Assembly (NCBI RefSeq): GCF_017498485.1
Contig: NZ_CP071795.1
Location: forward strand, 2,976,001 to 3,040,000
Length of the DNA: 64,000 nt
Direction of reading: 5' to 3'
Source: Polaribacter batillariae
Lineage (GTDB): Bacteria > Bacteroidota > Bacteroidia > Flavobacteriales > Flavobacteriaceae
Shown: positions 35,923 to 45,344 of the stretch, piece after piece
Layout: every line of letters begins with the position of its first letter
Position numbering within the stretch: the first letter of the stretch is position 1
Program-made: the position numbers and the translations under genes
Notes under the pieces: model-generated
The model's database searches: none
The model's input: the letters and a program-made list of their open reading frames with translations, nothing else
Told to the model about the DNA's origin: nothing

Positions 35923-37194
35923 ATGAAAAACAGCGAATTGCATTCTTTTTCTGTAAAAGAACAAACTAAAGATATTAAAAGTAAATTAGAACCTAATAAG
36001 ATTCTGATATATGACGCTATTATGGGGTCTGGTAAAACTACCAGCGCTATAGAGCGTATGCGCCTATATTCAACAATTGGTCAAAAATTTATTTTTGTTA
36101 CTCCTTTTTTAGAGGAAATTAACAGAGTTCAAGATAAACTTGATTCTATTATTGAAACACCCGTTTCTAAACATGAGTTCGACATCTTAAACGTTTATAG
36201 TTCTGGAACTAAAAAGTATAGCTATAAAAATAAACGAGATTCTTATATAGATTTATTAAGTCAAAATAAAAACATCGCAACAACACATTCTTTATTTGGC
36301 TCTTTGAGTGTTGGTGATGCAAGTTTATTTAAAGACTATATACTAATTATCGATGAAGCAATAAATCCAATTACCTTATTTGAATTCGGTGCAAGAGATA
36401 TAGAAATTTTATTCAATGAACAATTAATATCTAAAGATGTTAGAACTAATAAAATTAATGTAACAGACAGGCAATACAAAGACAACTCATTTAAAGAAGT
36501 ACTAAATTTTTGCAGACAAGACAATGTCTATCTTAATAACAATACTTTTATTTCACACTTCCCTATCGAAATAATGAATGCCTGTAAGCAAGTAGAAATA
36601 TTAACGTATTTGTTTGATAGCAGCTTAATGGCATACTACTTTAAATTAAAAGGATGTAATTATAGCTTTTTAACTAAACTTGATGAAAAATCAATAAAGG
36701 TTAAAATAAAGAATAATTTAAATATCTATGAAGGTTCTAGAAATCAAAATAAACGCTCTAAAACAGCATTTAGCAAAAATAATCTTACAAAAAAGTCCAA
36801 ACAGGAAAGAAAAAAAATAAAAGATAAGATTTCGTATGTGTTTAGGTATGAGTTTCGCACAGGATCCAATCATAGTGCATTTACTACATTTAAAGAAATT
36901 AAGAGTAAATATGCTGGCAAAGGGTATACAAAAGGTTTTATTCCAATAAATGCAAGAGCAACAAATGAGTTTTCACATAAAAAATCAATGGCTTACATAG
37001 GTAATAGATATTTAAATCCAGCTATCTTGTCTTTCTTTAAAGAAAAGGGTATAAAAATAAATCAAGACTATTGGGCTTTATCTGAATTAATTCAATGGAT
37101 CTGGAGAGGATGCATTAGGAATGATGAAAAAATGAACTTATATATACCCAGCAATAGAATGAGAAATTTATTAATAAGTTGGTTGAATGATTAG
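35923..37194 (+). CDS. SF2 helicase-like ATPase of the island
   Basis: 423 residues. Walker A is IMGSGKTT at residues 33-40 and the DEAD-like Walker B is LIIDEA at ~141-146. The C-terminal ALSELIQWIWRGCIRN (~387-402) is the arginine-containing motif VI-like segment seen in phage and mobile-element helicases. It may unwind or remodel DNA for island replication or transfer. It is shorter than complete SF2 helicases and motifs III-V are weak, so activity is uncertain. Confidence 0.72.
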   Translation: MKNSELHSFSVKEQTKDIKSKLEPNKILIYDAIMGSGKTTSAIERMRLYSTIGQKFIFVTPFLEEINRVQDKLDSIIETPVSKHEFDILNVYSSGTKKYSYKNKRDSYIDLLSQNKNIATTHSLFGSLSVGDASLFKDYILIIDEAINPITLFEFGARDIEILFNEQLISKDVRTNKINVTDRQYKDNSFKEVLNFCRQDNVYLNNNTFISHFPIEIMNACKQVEILTYLFDSSLMAYYFKLKGCNYSFLTKLDEKSIKVKIKNNLNIYEGSRNQNKRSKTAFSKNNLTKKSKQERKKIKDKISYVFRYEFRTGSNHSAFTTFKEIKSKYAGKGYTKGFIPINARATNEFSHKKSMAYIGNRYLNPAILSFFKEKGIKINQDYWALSELIQWIWRGCIRNDEKMNLYIPSNRMRNLLISWLND

Positions 37195-37228
37195 TTTTAA
37201 TAAATTGAAACCTTAAAAAATAAATACT

Positions 37229-37828
37229 ATGAAAGATCAATTTAATATCACAGGAATCTACTATAAAATAGGCGAATTCAAATTTCGTAAAGTTCTAAAT
37301 ATAAAAAAGAAGAATTCAAAACTAAAAACACCAGATCTGATGGTAGTAATGATGAATCCTGGTAGTTCAGAACCTTTAGATGGAATTGATGATAGTAATA
37401 TAGAAACCTTAGCGAAGCCAGATAATACACAAAGTCAGATTATGAAAGTAATGCTCAAAGGTGATTTAGAATATGCTAGAGTCTTAAACCTATCAGATAT
37501 TAGAGAAGCTAAGAGTAATATTTTTTATCCGAAAATTAAAGAAATGGAAAGCTTAAATATACCACATTCCATTTTTCAAGAGGCTCGTCAAAATGATTTT
37601 AGCAGCCTCTGGGTAAAAAATGTAACTGTTGTTTTTGGATGGGGCGTAAATACAAAGTTGAAAAGTCTAGCTTTAAAAGCAATCGAAAAAACCAAAGTAT
37701 CAAATCCTATTGGTATTCAAAAACCAAACTTTAATTGGGCTTATTACCATCCTTTACCACCTAATACAAATAAACAAAAAGGATGGTTAAAAAGTATAAC
37801 TACTATTCTGTTAGAAAGAAATCAATGA
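37229..37828 (+). CDS. DUF1643-family protein
   Basis: 199 residues. The opening strand LMVVMMNPGSSEPL (~45-58), corresponding to the MLNPS-type motif, the central RVLNLSDIREAKS and WGVNTKLK parts, and the C-terminal YHPLPPN agree with DUF1643, a cytoplasmic family frequent on mobile elements and in defence islands with no established activity. It lies 34 bp after the helicase-like gene. Confidence 0.75.
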   Translation: MKDQFNITGIYYKIGEFKFRKVLNIKKKNSKLKTPDLMVVMMNPGSSEPLDGIDDSNIETLAKPDNTQSQIMKVMLKGDLEYARVLNLSDIREAKSNIFYPKIKEMESLNIPHSIFQEARQNDFSSLWVKNVTVVFGWGVNTKLKSLALKAIEKTKVSNPIGIQKPNFNWAYYHPLPPNTNKQKGWLKSITTILLERNQ

Positions 37829-38081
37829 ATATACCTTTATGGGATAACGTTTTTTTTATTGAGTTGAAATAGGTATTTTAGTCACAAAATATTTTATACT
37901 TTTATGTTTGAAATATTTAAATATTATTTTTCGTTTAGGTTATCACTTATTCTTAAAATAATGAATTTCATTTGCTATGATTTCCTTTTTTTAAATATTG
38001 CGATTTTAGCTAAACTAAAAGTAGTTCAGTTCTTAATATCAAGGGATAAACAAGTGAATTTTCGTAATAATAAATAAACTA
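37829..38081. other. AT-rich spacer before the defence operon
   Basis: 253 bp without a gene. It must carry the promoter of the defence operon, but I found no perfect TTTG-N19-TAnnTTTG pair and no clear operator palindrome. Confidence 0.4.
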
Positions 38082-39341
38082 ATGAAATACAATTTTATAG
38101 ACTTATTTGCTGGTGCAGGTGGCCTCTCTGAAGGATTTATTCAAGCTGGTTTTAAGCCAATTGCACATGTAGAAATTGAGAAGTCAGCTTGTAATACACT
38201 AAAAACAAGGTCAGCCCATCATTATTTAAAGTCTAAAAATAAATATGATATTTATATCTCATACCTGAAAGGAGAAATTTCTCGCTCAGAACTTTATAAA
38301 AACATTCCTAAAAATATTTTAAGTTCTGTAATTAATTTGTCTATCAGTGATGAAAACAATCAAACCATTCAAGCTATAATTGACAAATATTTAGCCAAAA
38401 AAGAAGTCGATTTGATTATTGGAGGACCACCTTGTCAAGCATATTCATTGGTAGGAAGGTCTCGCTCTAAAACAAATATGGAAGGAGACCCAAGAAACTT
38501 CTTGTTTGTTCAATATGCAGAGTACTTAAAAAAGTACAAGCCTAAAATGTTCGTTTTTGAAAATGTTCTAGGTCTTAAATCTGCAAAAAAAGGCCATTAT
38601 CTTGCAGAAATGGAAAAGCTGTTTGATAAAAAAGGGTATCAAATAAAGTTATTTACTCTAGAAGCAAAAAAATTTGGTGTACTTCAAAACAGAAAACGAG
38701 TAATCATTTTGGGATGGAGAAAAAATATAAAATTCAATGTCCCAAACTTAGAAGAAATATTGATTGAAAATAATTATGTTGTTCAAGATTTATTAGAAGA
38801 TTTGCCTGTAATAAAATCAGGTGGGGGCAATGATAAGTTTTTGAATTACAAATCAGAAACAACAGAATATTTAAAAACTCACGCATTACGCAATGGAATT
38901 GATATTTTAACACAACATGTTGCAAGACCTCATAGAGATCAAGACAAAGAGATTTATAAAATAGCAGTAAACAAATGGTCTAGAAAGCAAGAACGTTTAA
39001 ATTACAATGATTTACCAGCGAGATTAAAAACACATCAAAATAGAACTTCTTTTACAGATAGATTTAAAGTTGTTGCTGCAGATTTACCTTACTCACAAAC
39101 AGTTGTCGCTCACATTTCTAAAGACGGTCATTATTACATCCATCCAGATGTAAAGCAAAATAGATCTATAACGGTTAGAGAGGCTGCCCGTTTGCAGTCT
39201 TTTCCGGATGACTATTATTTTGAAGGTGAAAAAGAAGGTGCTAATAGAACTGCTGCTTTTAAACAAATAGGCAATGCAGTTCCACCTTTAATGGCAAAAG
39301 CTATTGCTAATAAAATATTAATTATTTTAGATGGAAAATAA
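38082..39341 (+). CDS. C5-cytosine DNA methyltransferase of the defence operon
   Basis: 419 residues with all main C5-methyltransferase motifs: I DLFAGAGGLSEGF (7-19), IV GGPPCQAYS with catalytic Cys 118, VI FENVLG (~157), VIII QNRKRVIILG (~203), IX RTVREAARLQSFPD-type (printed as SITVREAARLQSFPDDYYF, ~368) and X IGNAVPP (~397). The ~60-residue insert between I and IV is long. It should methylate a specific cytosine and mark host DNA; the site cannot be read from the sequence, and no Vsr gene accompanies it. First gene of the six-gene operon; its end overlaps the next start by 11 bp. Confidence 0.95.
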   Translation: MKYNFIDLFAGAGGLSEGFIQAGFKPIAHVEIEKSACNTLKTRSAHHYLKSKNKYDIYISYLKGEISRSELYKNIPKNILSSVINLSISDENNQTIQAIIDKYLAKKEVDLIIGGPPCQAYSLVGRSRSKTNMEGDPRNFLFVQYAEYLKKYKPKMFVFENVLGLKSAKKGHYLAEMEKLFDKKGYQIKLFTLEAKKFGVLQNRKRVIILGWRKNIKFNVPNLEEILIENNYVVQDLLEDLPVIKSGGGNDKFLNYKSETTEYLKTHALRNGIDILTQHVARPHRDQDKEIYKIAVNKWSRKQERLNYNDLPARLKTHQNRTSFTDRFKVVAADLPYSQTVVAHISKDGHYYIHPDVKQNRSITVREAARLQSFPDDYYFEGEKEGANRTAAFKQIGNAVPPLMAKAIANKILIILDGK

Positions 39342-40110
39342 TCATAGACTATCACTCTATATTGCTTACTATCTTTCTAGGTTTGATAAGTTAGCTCTTA
39401 AAAAACTTAATTATAAAAACTGGGATGCTAGTTTTATTGATATTAGTGAGAAATTGAATGTTAAAAAACATTCTGTCCGTAATTGGAGAGATGAATTTGA
39501 TCCTCTATTTGGACATCGTGCAGGTTGGTATCAAAGACCAATGAGTCCGAGTCGAACTAATGTTGCTCTTGCTTTTGAAAATTTAGAAGAGCCTGAAATC
39601 AGAGGGATAGTTGAAGATATATTATCTGGCAAAATTAATAATGATTCCGATGGACTTAATCAATTACTTACTATTGCAGATGATGATTCTCCTATACAAA
39701 AATTAAAAGCATTTGTGCTTAGAGGGCCAACAGGGAAAAAAGCGGAGCAATTTTTTATAGAACACCATAAAATCAATAGTTTACCGAAATCAGGAGAATT
39801 AATAGATACTAGAGATTTAGGTTGTGGTTATGATTTTGAAATTAAATCATATAAAGAAAGACATTTTGTAGAAGTAAAGGGACTTGCAAATAGTGAAGGA
39901 GGTATACTCTTTACTAATAAAGAATGGGAATTGGCGAAAAAAGAAAGAAATAGCTATACAGTTTGCCTTGTATCAAACATTAATGAAATACCTAACATAA
40001 CTTTTATAAATGACCCTTATTTAAAATTAAATCCCAAAAAAAACATTGTTAAAACCGTTCAAATACAATGGAGCGTTGCTAAAACAGAATTACAAACCAT
40101 AAATGATTAA
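39331..40110 (+). CDS. DUF3883 protein with restriction-endonuclease-like core
   Basis: 259 residues. The N-terminal ~60 residues contain a helix-turn-helix-like part (ISEKLNVKKHSVRNWRDEFD). Residues ~160-190 carry GCGYDFEIKSYKERHFVEVKG, the Asp and Glu-x-Lys pattern of the PD-(D/E)XK-like DUF3883 family. A DNA-binding or nuclease role in defence follows from family and context. It overlaps both neighbours (11 bp and 8 bp), so it is a true member of the operon, and it is the component not expected from the five-gene Mza set. Confidence 0.82.
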   Translation: MENNHRLSLYIAYYLSRFDKLALKKLNYKNWDASFIDISEKLNVKKHSVRNWRDEFDPLFGHRAGWYQRPMSPSRTNVALAFENLEEPEIRGIVEDILSGKINNDSDGLNQLLTIADDDSPIQKLKAFVLRGPTGKKAEQFFIEHHKINSLPKSGELIDTRDLGCGYDFEIKSYKERHFVEVKGLANSEGGILFTNKEWELAKKERNSYTVCLVSNINEIPNITFINDPYLKLNPKKNIVKTVQIQWSVAKTELQTIND

Positions 40111-41584
40111 CTACACCAACCTACAATCCACATCTGCAGAACCTGAAGCAAGTTCAATGATTGAAACCTTTCGTGCCATTGGTTATTCAATAGAAACTGC
40201 AATTGCTGATATTATAGATAATTCCATTACTGCTGGTGCAAAAAATATTTGGGTAGATTACGATTGGAAAGGAGCTAAGACAACACTTTCTATTTTGGAT
40301 GATGGTATAGGTATGAATAATGAACAACTTATTCAAGCAATGAGACCAGGTAGTAAAAATCCATTAGATACTAGAAGTGAAGATGATTTAGGTAGGTTTG
40401 GATTAGGGCTAAAGACTGCTTCATTTTCGCAATCAAGAAAGTTTACAGTTTTATCTAAAGCAGCTAGTTATAGTCATATTTATTGGAGTTGGGATTTAGA
40501 CTACGTCAATCAACAAAAATCTTGGAAGTTAATTCGTTATGTACCTAATGAATCTAAATGGATTCAAAAAATAGAAACACTAAAGACTGGCACATGTGTA
40601 ATATGGTGGGAATTAGATAGGTTAACAAAAGATACTCGTGAAGAAAGTCAGGAAGCAAAAAGTAAGTTTCTTGCAGTAATGGATAGTGTTAAAAAACATT
40701 TATCTATGGTTTTTCATCGTTTTATGGATGCCGGTTTAAAAATTTATTTCAGAGATAGATTAATTGAATCTTGGGATCCATTTATGATTGGAACTGAAGG
40801 TATTCAAACAAAACCGGAAACAAGATTAGAGGGCGGTAAAATCAGAATTAAAGGATTTGTATTACCACATAGATCAAAACTTTCTCCAGAACAATATCAA
40901 TACGGCAAAGGCCCAAAAGATAGTTGGACAGCACATCAAGGGTTTTATGTATATAGAAATAAACGACTACTAGTTGCTGGTGATTGGCTAGACCTTTTTA
41001 AAAGAGAAGTTCATTACGATCTCTGTAGAGTTCAAATAGATTTGCCTAATAATTTTGATGATGACTGGCAAATTGATATAAAAAAATCTATTGCAAGACC
41101 TCCTTCAATGTTTCGTAAGCAGATTTTGGCAATAGCTAAAGAAGTTAGAAATCAAGCTGTAGAGGTATATCGCCATAAGGGTAAAGTCTTAAAGCGAAAA
41201 TTAGTTACTGATGAATATTTTCCGTTTTGGGAAGAAAGAGCAAGACATGGAAAGCGTTTTTATAAAATAAATAGAAGTCACCCTCTTCTTAATGAATTGT
41301 TTTCTAAGTCTGGTGATATGAAAAAGGAAATAGAAAAAGTTATTCAGTTTATTGAAGAAACCATACCTGTTCCCTTAATTACACTTCAAGAAAGTGAAAA
41401 TGAAAAGCCACATGGACAACCTTTTGAAGGAATTGACCACAATGCCATAAAAAATACAATGCAAAAACTTTTTTCTTCTTATTTACTTACAGGTTCTTCC
41501 GTAGAAAAAGCGAAAGCAAGATTGTTGAATATGGAGCCATTTAACTTTTACCCAGAATATATAGAATTTTTAAAGCATGATTAA
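40103..41584 (+). CDS. MutL/MORC-type GHKL ATPase of the defence operon
   Basis: 493 residues. The Bergerat fold motifs are intact: IADIIDNSITAGAKNI with Glu/Asp-Asn at 39-40, LDDGIGM at 65-71 and GRFGLGLKTASF at 97-108. A ribosomal-S5-like transducer domain follows (~230-350, VYRNKRLLVAGDWLDL). ATP binding should drive N-terminal dimerisation and clamp formation on DNA. Known relatives occur beside Z1, methyltransferase and AIPR genes. It overlaps both neighbours by 8 bp (ATGATTAA-type junctions). Confidence 0.9.
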   Translation: MINYTNLQSTSAEPEASSMIETFRAIGYSIETAIADIIDNSITAGAKNIWVDYDWKGAKTTLSILDDGIGMNNEQLIQAMRPGSKNPLDTRSEDDLGRFGLGLKTASFSQSRKFTVLSKAASYSHIYWSWDLDYVNQQKSWKLIRYVPNESKWIQKIETLKTGTCVIWWELDRLTKDTREESQEAKSKFLAVMDSVKKHLSMVFHRFMDAGLKIYFRDRLIESWDPFMIGTEGIQTKPETRLEGGKIRIKGFVLPHRSKLSPEQYQYGKGPKDSWTAHQGFYVYRNKRLLVAGDWLDLFKREVHYDLCRVQIDLPNNFDDDWQIDIKKSIARPPSMFRKQILAIAKEVRNQAVEVYRHKGKVLKRKLVTDEYFPFWEERARHGKRFYKINRSHPLLNELFSKSGDMKKEIEKVIQFIEETIPVPLITLQESENEKPHGQPFEGIDHNAIKNTMQKLFSSYLLTGSSVEKAKARLLNMEPFNFYPEYIEFLKHD

Positions 41585-44348
41585 TATAGACCCAATTAAA
41601 ATAATTCGACAACTCTTAAATGGTAAATCTTCTGTAACTATGGAAGAAGTTGAAAATGCTGTAGATGTTTTTTTGAAAATGAATTTACCAATTGCAGATT
41701 CACGAGAAATGCTCATTAGAAAGGTAGATGAATTATTTACTATTAGACAAGATGAATGGCGTTCAATTGTTAAAGAAGAAGAAAATGAACCTTGGTTAAG
41801 TGATAAAAGAGCTTCCATTGATTTTACAAACGGTTTTTGGGGCAACTATAGACAATATCTAGAGGAAGATAAAGGGTTTGCTCCTGAAGTAGTTAACAAA
41901 CTAGATCTTTTAACAGATAGTATATTAGACAACTTGTTTGACCCAACGTTAAAAATTAAAGTAAACAAAAAAGGTTTGGTTGTTGGGCAAGTTCAATCAG
42001 GTAAAACAGCAAATTACACAGGATTAATTTGCAAAGGGGCAGACGCAGGTTTTGGTTTAATCATTGTAATGGCAGGTATTCATAACAACCTTAGAAGTCA
42101 AACTCAAATAAGAATAGATGAAAGTTTTCTTGGTTTTGATACACAACATACAAGAGCATTTAATCAACAAAGTATTAAAATTGGTGTAGGGAAACCTAGT
42201 TATGGTAAATCTAATGTAGCACATTCTTTAACTTCAAGTCTTGAAAAAGGTGATTTTACGCAAGGAGCAGCAAATGCCTTAGGTTTAAACTTCGATACGA
42301 ATGAACCAATTATTGCTGTAATTAAGAAAAATCCTCATGTATTAAGAAGGATTTATCAATGGCTTTCTGCACAAGCAGATGATACAGTTTTAGGAAGAAT
42401 TATAAGGAGTAAATCCCTTTTATTAATAGATGACGAGGCTGATAACGCATCAATCAATATTTCTAATGATCCAACTAGACAAAGTTCTATAAATGGTTGG
42501 ATTACCCAAATACTAGATCTTTTTGGTAAAAATGCTTATGTAGGCTACACAGCCACTCCATTTGCTAATATCTTTATACCTTTAAATGATCAAAATCTAT
42601 TTCCTAGAAACTTTATAAAAAATATACCAGCTCCTTCAAACTACGTAGGTCCAGAGAAAATATTTGGGTTTAGTCCATTGGTAGAAAATCAAACTTCTGA
42701 TACAGTTTTACCTATAGTAACAAGAATAAGAGATTACGCCAATTTTGTTCCTGATAGGCATAAAATGGCAGATCAATTACCCTCTGCATTGCCAGAATCG
42801 TTAAAAAAAGCAATTCGTTGCTTTATTCTCACATGTGCCATTCGTAGATTAAGAGGTCAAACAACAGTTCATAATTCAATGTTGGTTCATGTTTCTAGGT
42901 TTGTACGCTGGCAAGACCATATCACAGAACTTGTTAGTAATCAATTCATTTATTACAGAAGAGGTATTGATCAAAATGATAGAGGAATAATTAACGAATT
43001 AAAATCTACATTCCTTGAAGACAATTTAGACTACAAATCTTACGTGTCAGTATCTCAACAAATTCTAGATTCTGATTTAAGAAATTTAGACTCACAAATT
43101 CAAGTACATCAATGGTCTGATGTTTTAATACACCTAAATGATGCTGCTTCAAAAATTGAGGTAAAGTCAATTCATGGTGGTTCAGGTGAAGCTCTAGATT
43201 ATTTTGATCATAAAAACGGTCTTTCAGTAATAGCTGTAGGGGGTAACAAATTATCAAGAGGTTTAACTTTAGAAGGTCTTACTGTTAGTTACTATTTGCG
43301 TGCTTCTAAAATGTATGATACATTAATGCAAATGGGTCGTTGGTTTGGTTATAGAGGGGGCTATGTAGATTTATGTCGTTTATTTACCAGCCGTGAATTA
43401 AATGAATGGTTTTGTCATATAACACAAGCATCTGAGGAACTTCGTGAAGAATTTGACTACATGTCAGATGTCGCCGGTTCTACTCCAGAACAATATGCTT
43501 TAAGGGTTAGAACTCATCCAGGAGTTCTACAAATTTCGGCAACAAATAAAATGCGTTCTGCAATCACTGTGCAAATTTCATGGGCAGGAAGATTAGTTGA
43601 GTCTTATGAATTTAAAAAGGATATTCCTATCATAAATGGTAATTTCAAAACAGCACAAAATTTTATCTCTAGTTTACCCAATGGTTCTACTATAAAACCA
43701 AATGGCTATGTATGGTATGATATACCAGCTGCACAAATTTTAAATTTCTTTGAAGGGATTCAATCTGTTGAAAATCTCAAAAAAGCTGAACCTCGTAAAT
43801 TAATTCATTTCATAAATGCTCAATTAAGAAATGGTGAGCTAACTAAATGGAGAGTAGCTTTAATGTCTAAGCCAAAAGTAGTTAATAATTCACTTTTTCA
43901 AATTGGAAATACAGAGGTTCCAGTAGGTCAATGGAGAAGAACAGAAGATGATAAAAATTCAAACGAACATTATTATTATCTGAGAAAATCCCACATCATT
44001 AGTCCTTCAGATGAGTTTATTGATTTCACTGATATTGAAAAATTACAGGCAATGGAACTTACAAATCTGCGTAGAAAAAAACCAGGTCTAGCCTCATACC
44101 CTAATGGTCAAGTGGTCAGAAATGAATTAAGAGATCCTAAAAAACCTTTACTTCTCATTTATTTGCTGGATCCAGAAGAAAGCCTTGTCAAATATCCGCT
44201 ACCATTAGGAACAAATCCTTTTGTGGGTTATGCGATAAGTTTCCCTAAAAGTAATTTTAATGCTCCTGTATCTTATGCGGTAAATGAAGAGCTGTTAGAC
44301 AAATTTGATGTTGTAGAAGAAGATTTTGAAGACTATGAAGATGACTAA
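41577..44348 (+). CDS. Z1-domain SF2 helicase-like ATPase of the defence operon
   Basis: 923 residues with the complete Z1 helicase signature: Walker A GQVQSGKTANYTGLI (137-151), Walker B LLIDDEADNASI (~282-293), motif III GYTATPFANIFI (~322), motif V GGNKLSRGLTLEGL (~554) and motif VI QMGRWFGYRGGY (~584). The remainder (~620-900) is the Z1-specific region. It probably translocates on or remodels DNA and controls nuclease action. It is by far the largest operon member; its last 23 bp overlap the DUF4420 gene. Confidence 0.94.
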   Translation: MINIDPIKIIRQLLNGKSSVTMEEVENAVDVFLKMNLPIADSREMLIRKVDELFTIRQDEWRSIVKEEENEPWLSDKRASIDFTNGFWGNYRQYLEEDKGFAPEVVNKLDLLTDSILDNLFDPTLKIKVNKKGLVVGQVQSGKTANYTGLICKGADAGFGLIIVMAGIHNNLRSQTQIRIDESFLGFDTQHTRAFNQQSIKIGVGKPSYGKSNVAHSLTSSLEKGDFTQGAANALGLNFDTNEPIIAVIKKNPHVLRRIYQWLSAQADDTVLGRIIRSKSLLLIDDEADNASINISNDPTRQSSINGWITQILDLFGKNAYVGYTATPFANIFIPLNDQNLFPRNFIKNIPAPSNYVGPEKIFGFSPLVENQTSDTVLPIVTRIRDYANFVPDRHKMADQLPSALPESLKKAIRCFILTCAIRRLRGQTTVHNSMLVHVSRFVRWQDHITELVSNQFIYYRRGIDQNDRGIINELKSTFLEDNLDYKSYVSVSQQILDSDLRNLDSQIQVHQWSDVLIHLNDAASKIEVKSIHGGSGEALDYFDHKNGLSVIAVGGNKLSRGLTLEGLTVSYYLRASKMYDTLMQMGRWFGYRGGYVDLCRLFTSRELNEWFCHITQASEELREEFDYMSDVAGSTPEQYALRVRTHPGVLQISATNKMRSAITVQISWAGRLVESYEFKKDIPIINGNFKTAQNFISSLPNGSTIKPNGYVWYDIPAAQILNFFEGIQSVENLKKAEPRKLIHFINAQLRNGELTKWRVALMSKPKVVNNSLFQIGNTEVPVGQWRRTEDDKNSNEHYYYLRKSHIISPSDEFIDFTDIEKLQAMELTNLRRKKPGLASYPNGQVVRNELRDPKKPLLLIYLLDPEESLVKYPLPLGTNPFVGYAISFPKSNFNAPVSYAVNEELLDKFDVVEEDFEDYEDD

Positions 44349-45336
44349 AATTGAAAAAATATGGAGTAATTTAGAAAGTGATACATCAGTTTATTCTGGC
44401 TTATTATACAAAAGATATGCTGCTGAAATTAAACCAGATGTTTTTATAGCTGTTAAAGCACCTGAAAGACTTAGAAGTATTGCTTTTAGAATTAAAAACT
44501 CTCTTCCTTTTGAAGAAAATCAATGGAATAAATTAAAAGATATTAAAATTGAAATGATTCCAGATGATAGGGATAAAACTAAAAAATTTCTATTAATACT
44601 CTTACTAAATAAACAACATAAAGACATATTTTCAACACTCTGCGAAGACTTAATTTTTGGTGTATCCAAGGTTTCTAATGATGAGGTTTTAATAGAAAAA
44701 TTATTAGAACGTCTAGAAAAATGGCAATCTCTATTTGAAAAAATAGGTAAACAAGGTTTGTCAGATGAGGCTCAAAGAGGGCTTTATGGTGAAGCTTTTT
44801 TTCTGCGATTTTTTTTAACAAATTCAACAAATAAAAATGATTGTATTAAATCATGGTTAGGTCCTACGAAATCAATTCAAGATTTTCAATATTCAAATTG
44901 GGCTGTTGAGGTAAAAACTACTCATGGTAACAACCATCAGAAAATACATATAAATAGTGAAAGACAATTAGATGATTCAATAATCGATAAGATTTTCCTT
45001 TATCATCTTTCATTAGATACTAGGGTTGGTAATGGCGAAAGTTTAAATGCAATTATTACTAACGTATTAAACTTATTAGAAGATAGTACAATAGCATTTA
45101 ATTTATTCAATCTAAAATTATTAGAATATGGTTATTATTCTAATCATAAACCTTTATATGAAGAAATAGGGTATACAATAAGACAAGAAAATATATATCG
45201 TGTTTCAGGTAATTTCCCGCGATTAACTGAAAGTCAAATACCAAATGGCGTTGGTGACGTAAAATACTCTATAGTACTATCGGAATCTGAAGAATGGAGA
45301 ATCAATAGTCCGTTATTATTGAATGAAATTTTATAA
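44326..45336 (+). CDS. DUF4420 PD-(D/E)XK motif protein of the defence operon
   Basis: 336 residues. GLYGEAFFLRFFL (~152-164) supplies the leading Glu helix, and SIQDFQYSNWAVEVKTTHG (~183-201) carries the Asp then Glu-Val-Lys of a PD-(D/E)XK nuclease active site. The protein matches the DUF4420 family, a regular partner of Z1 and AIPR proteins, and is the best candidate for the DNA-cutting subunit. It starts inside the Z1 gene and ends 8 bp before the AIPR gene. Confidence 0.88.
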   Translation: MKTMKMTKIEKIWSNLESDTSVYSGLLYKRYAAEIKPDVFIAVKAPERLRSIAFRIKNSLPFEENQWNKLKDIKIEMIPDDRDKTKKFLLILLLNKQHKDIFSTLCEDLIFGVSKVSNDEVLIEKLLERLEKWQSLFEKIGKQGLSDEAQRGLYGEAFFLRFFLTNSTNKNDCIKSWLGPTKSIQDFQYSNWAVEVKTTHGNNHQKIHINSERQLDDSIIDKIFLYHLSLDTRVGNGESLNAIITNVLNLLEDSTIAFNLFNLKLLEYGYYSNHKPLYEEIGYTIRQENIYRVSGNFPRLTESQIPNGVGDVKYSIVLSESEEWRINSPLLLNEIL

Positions 45337-45344
45337 TTATTGCA

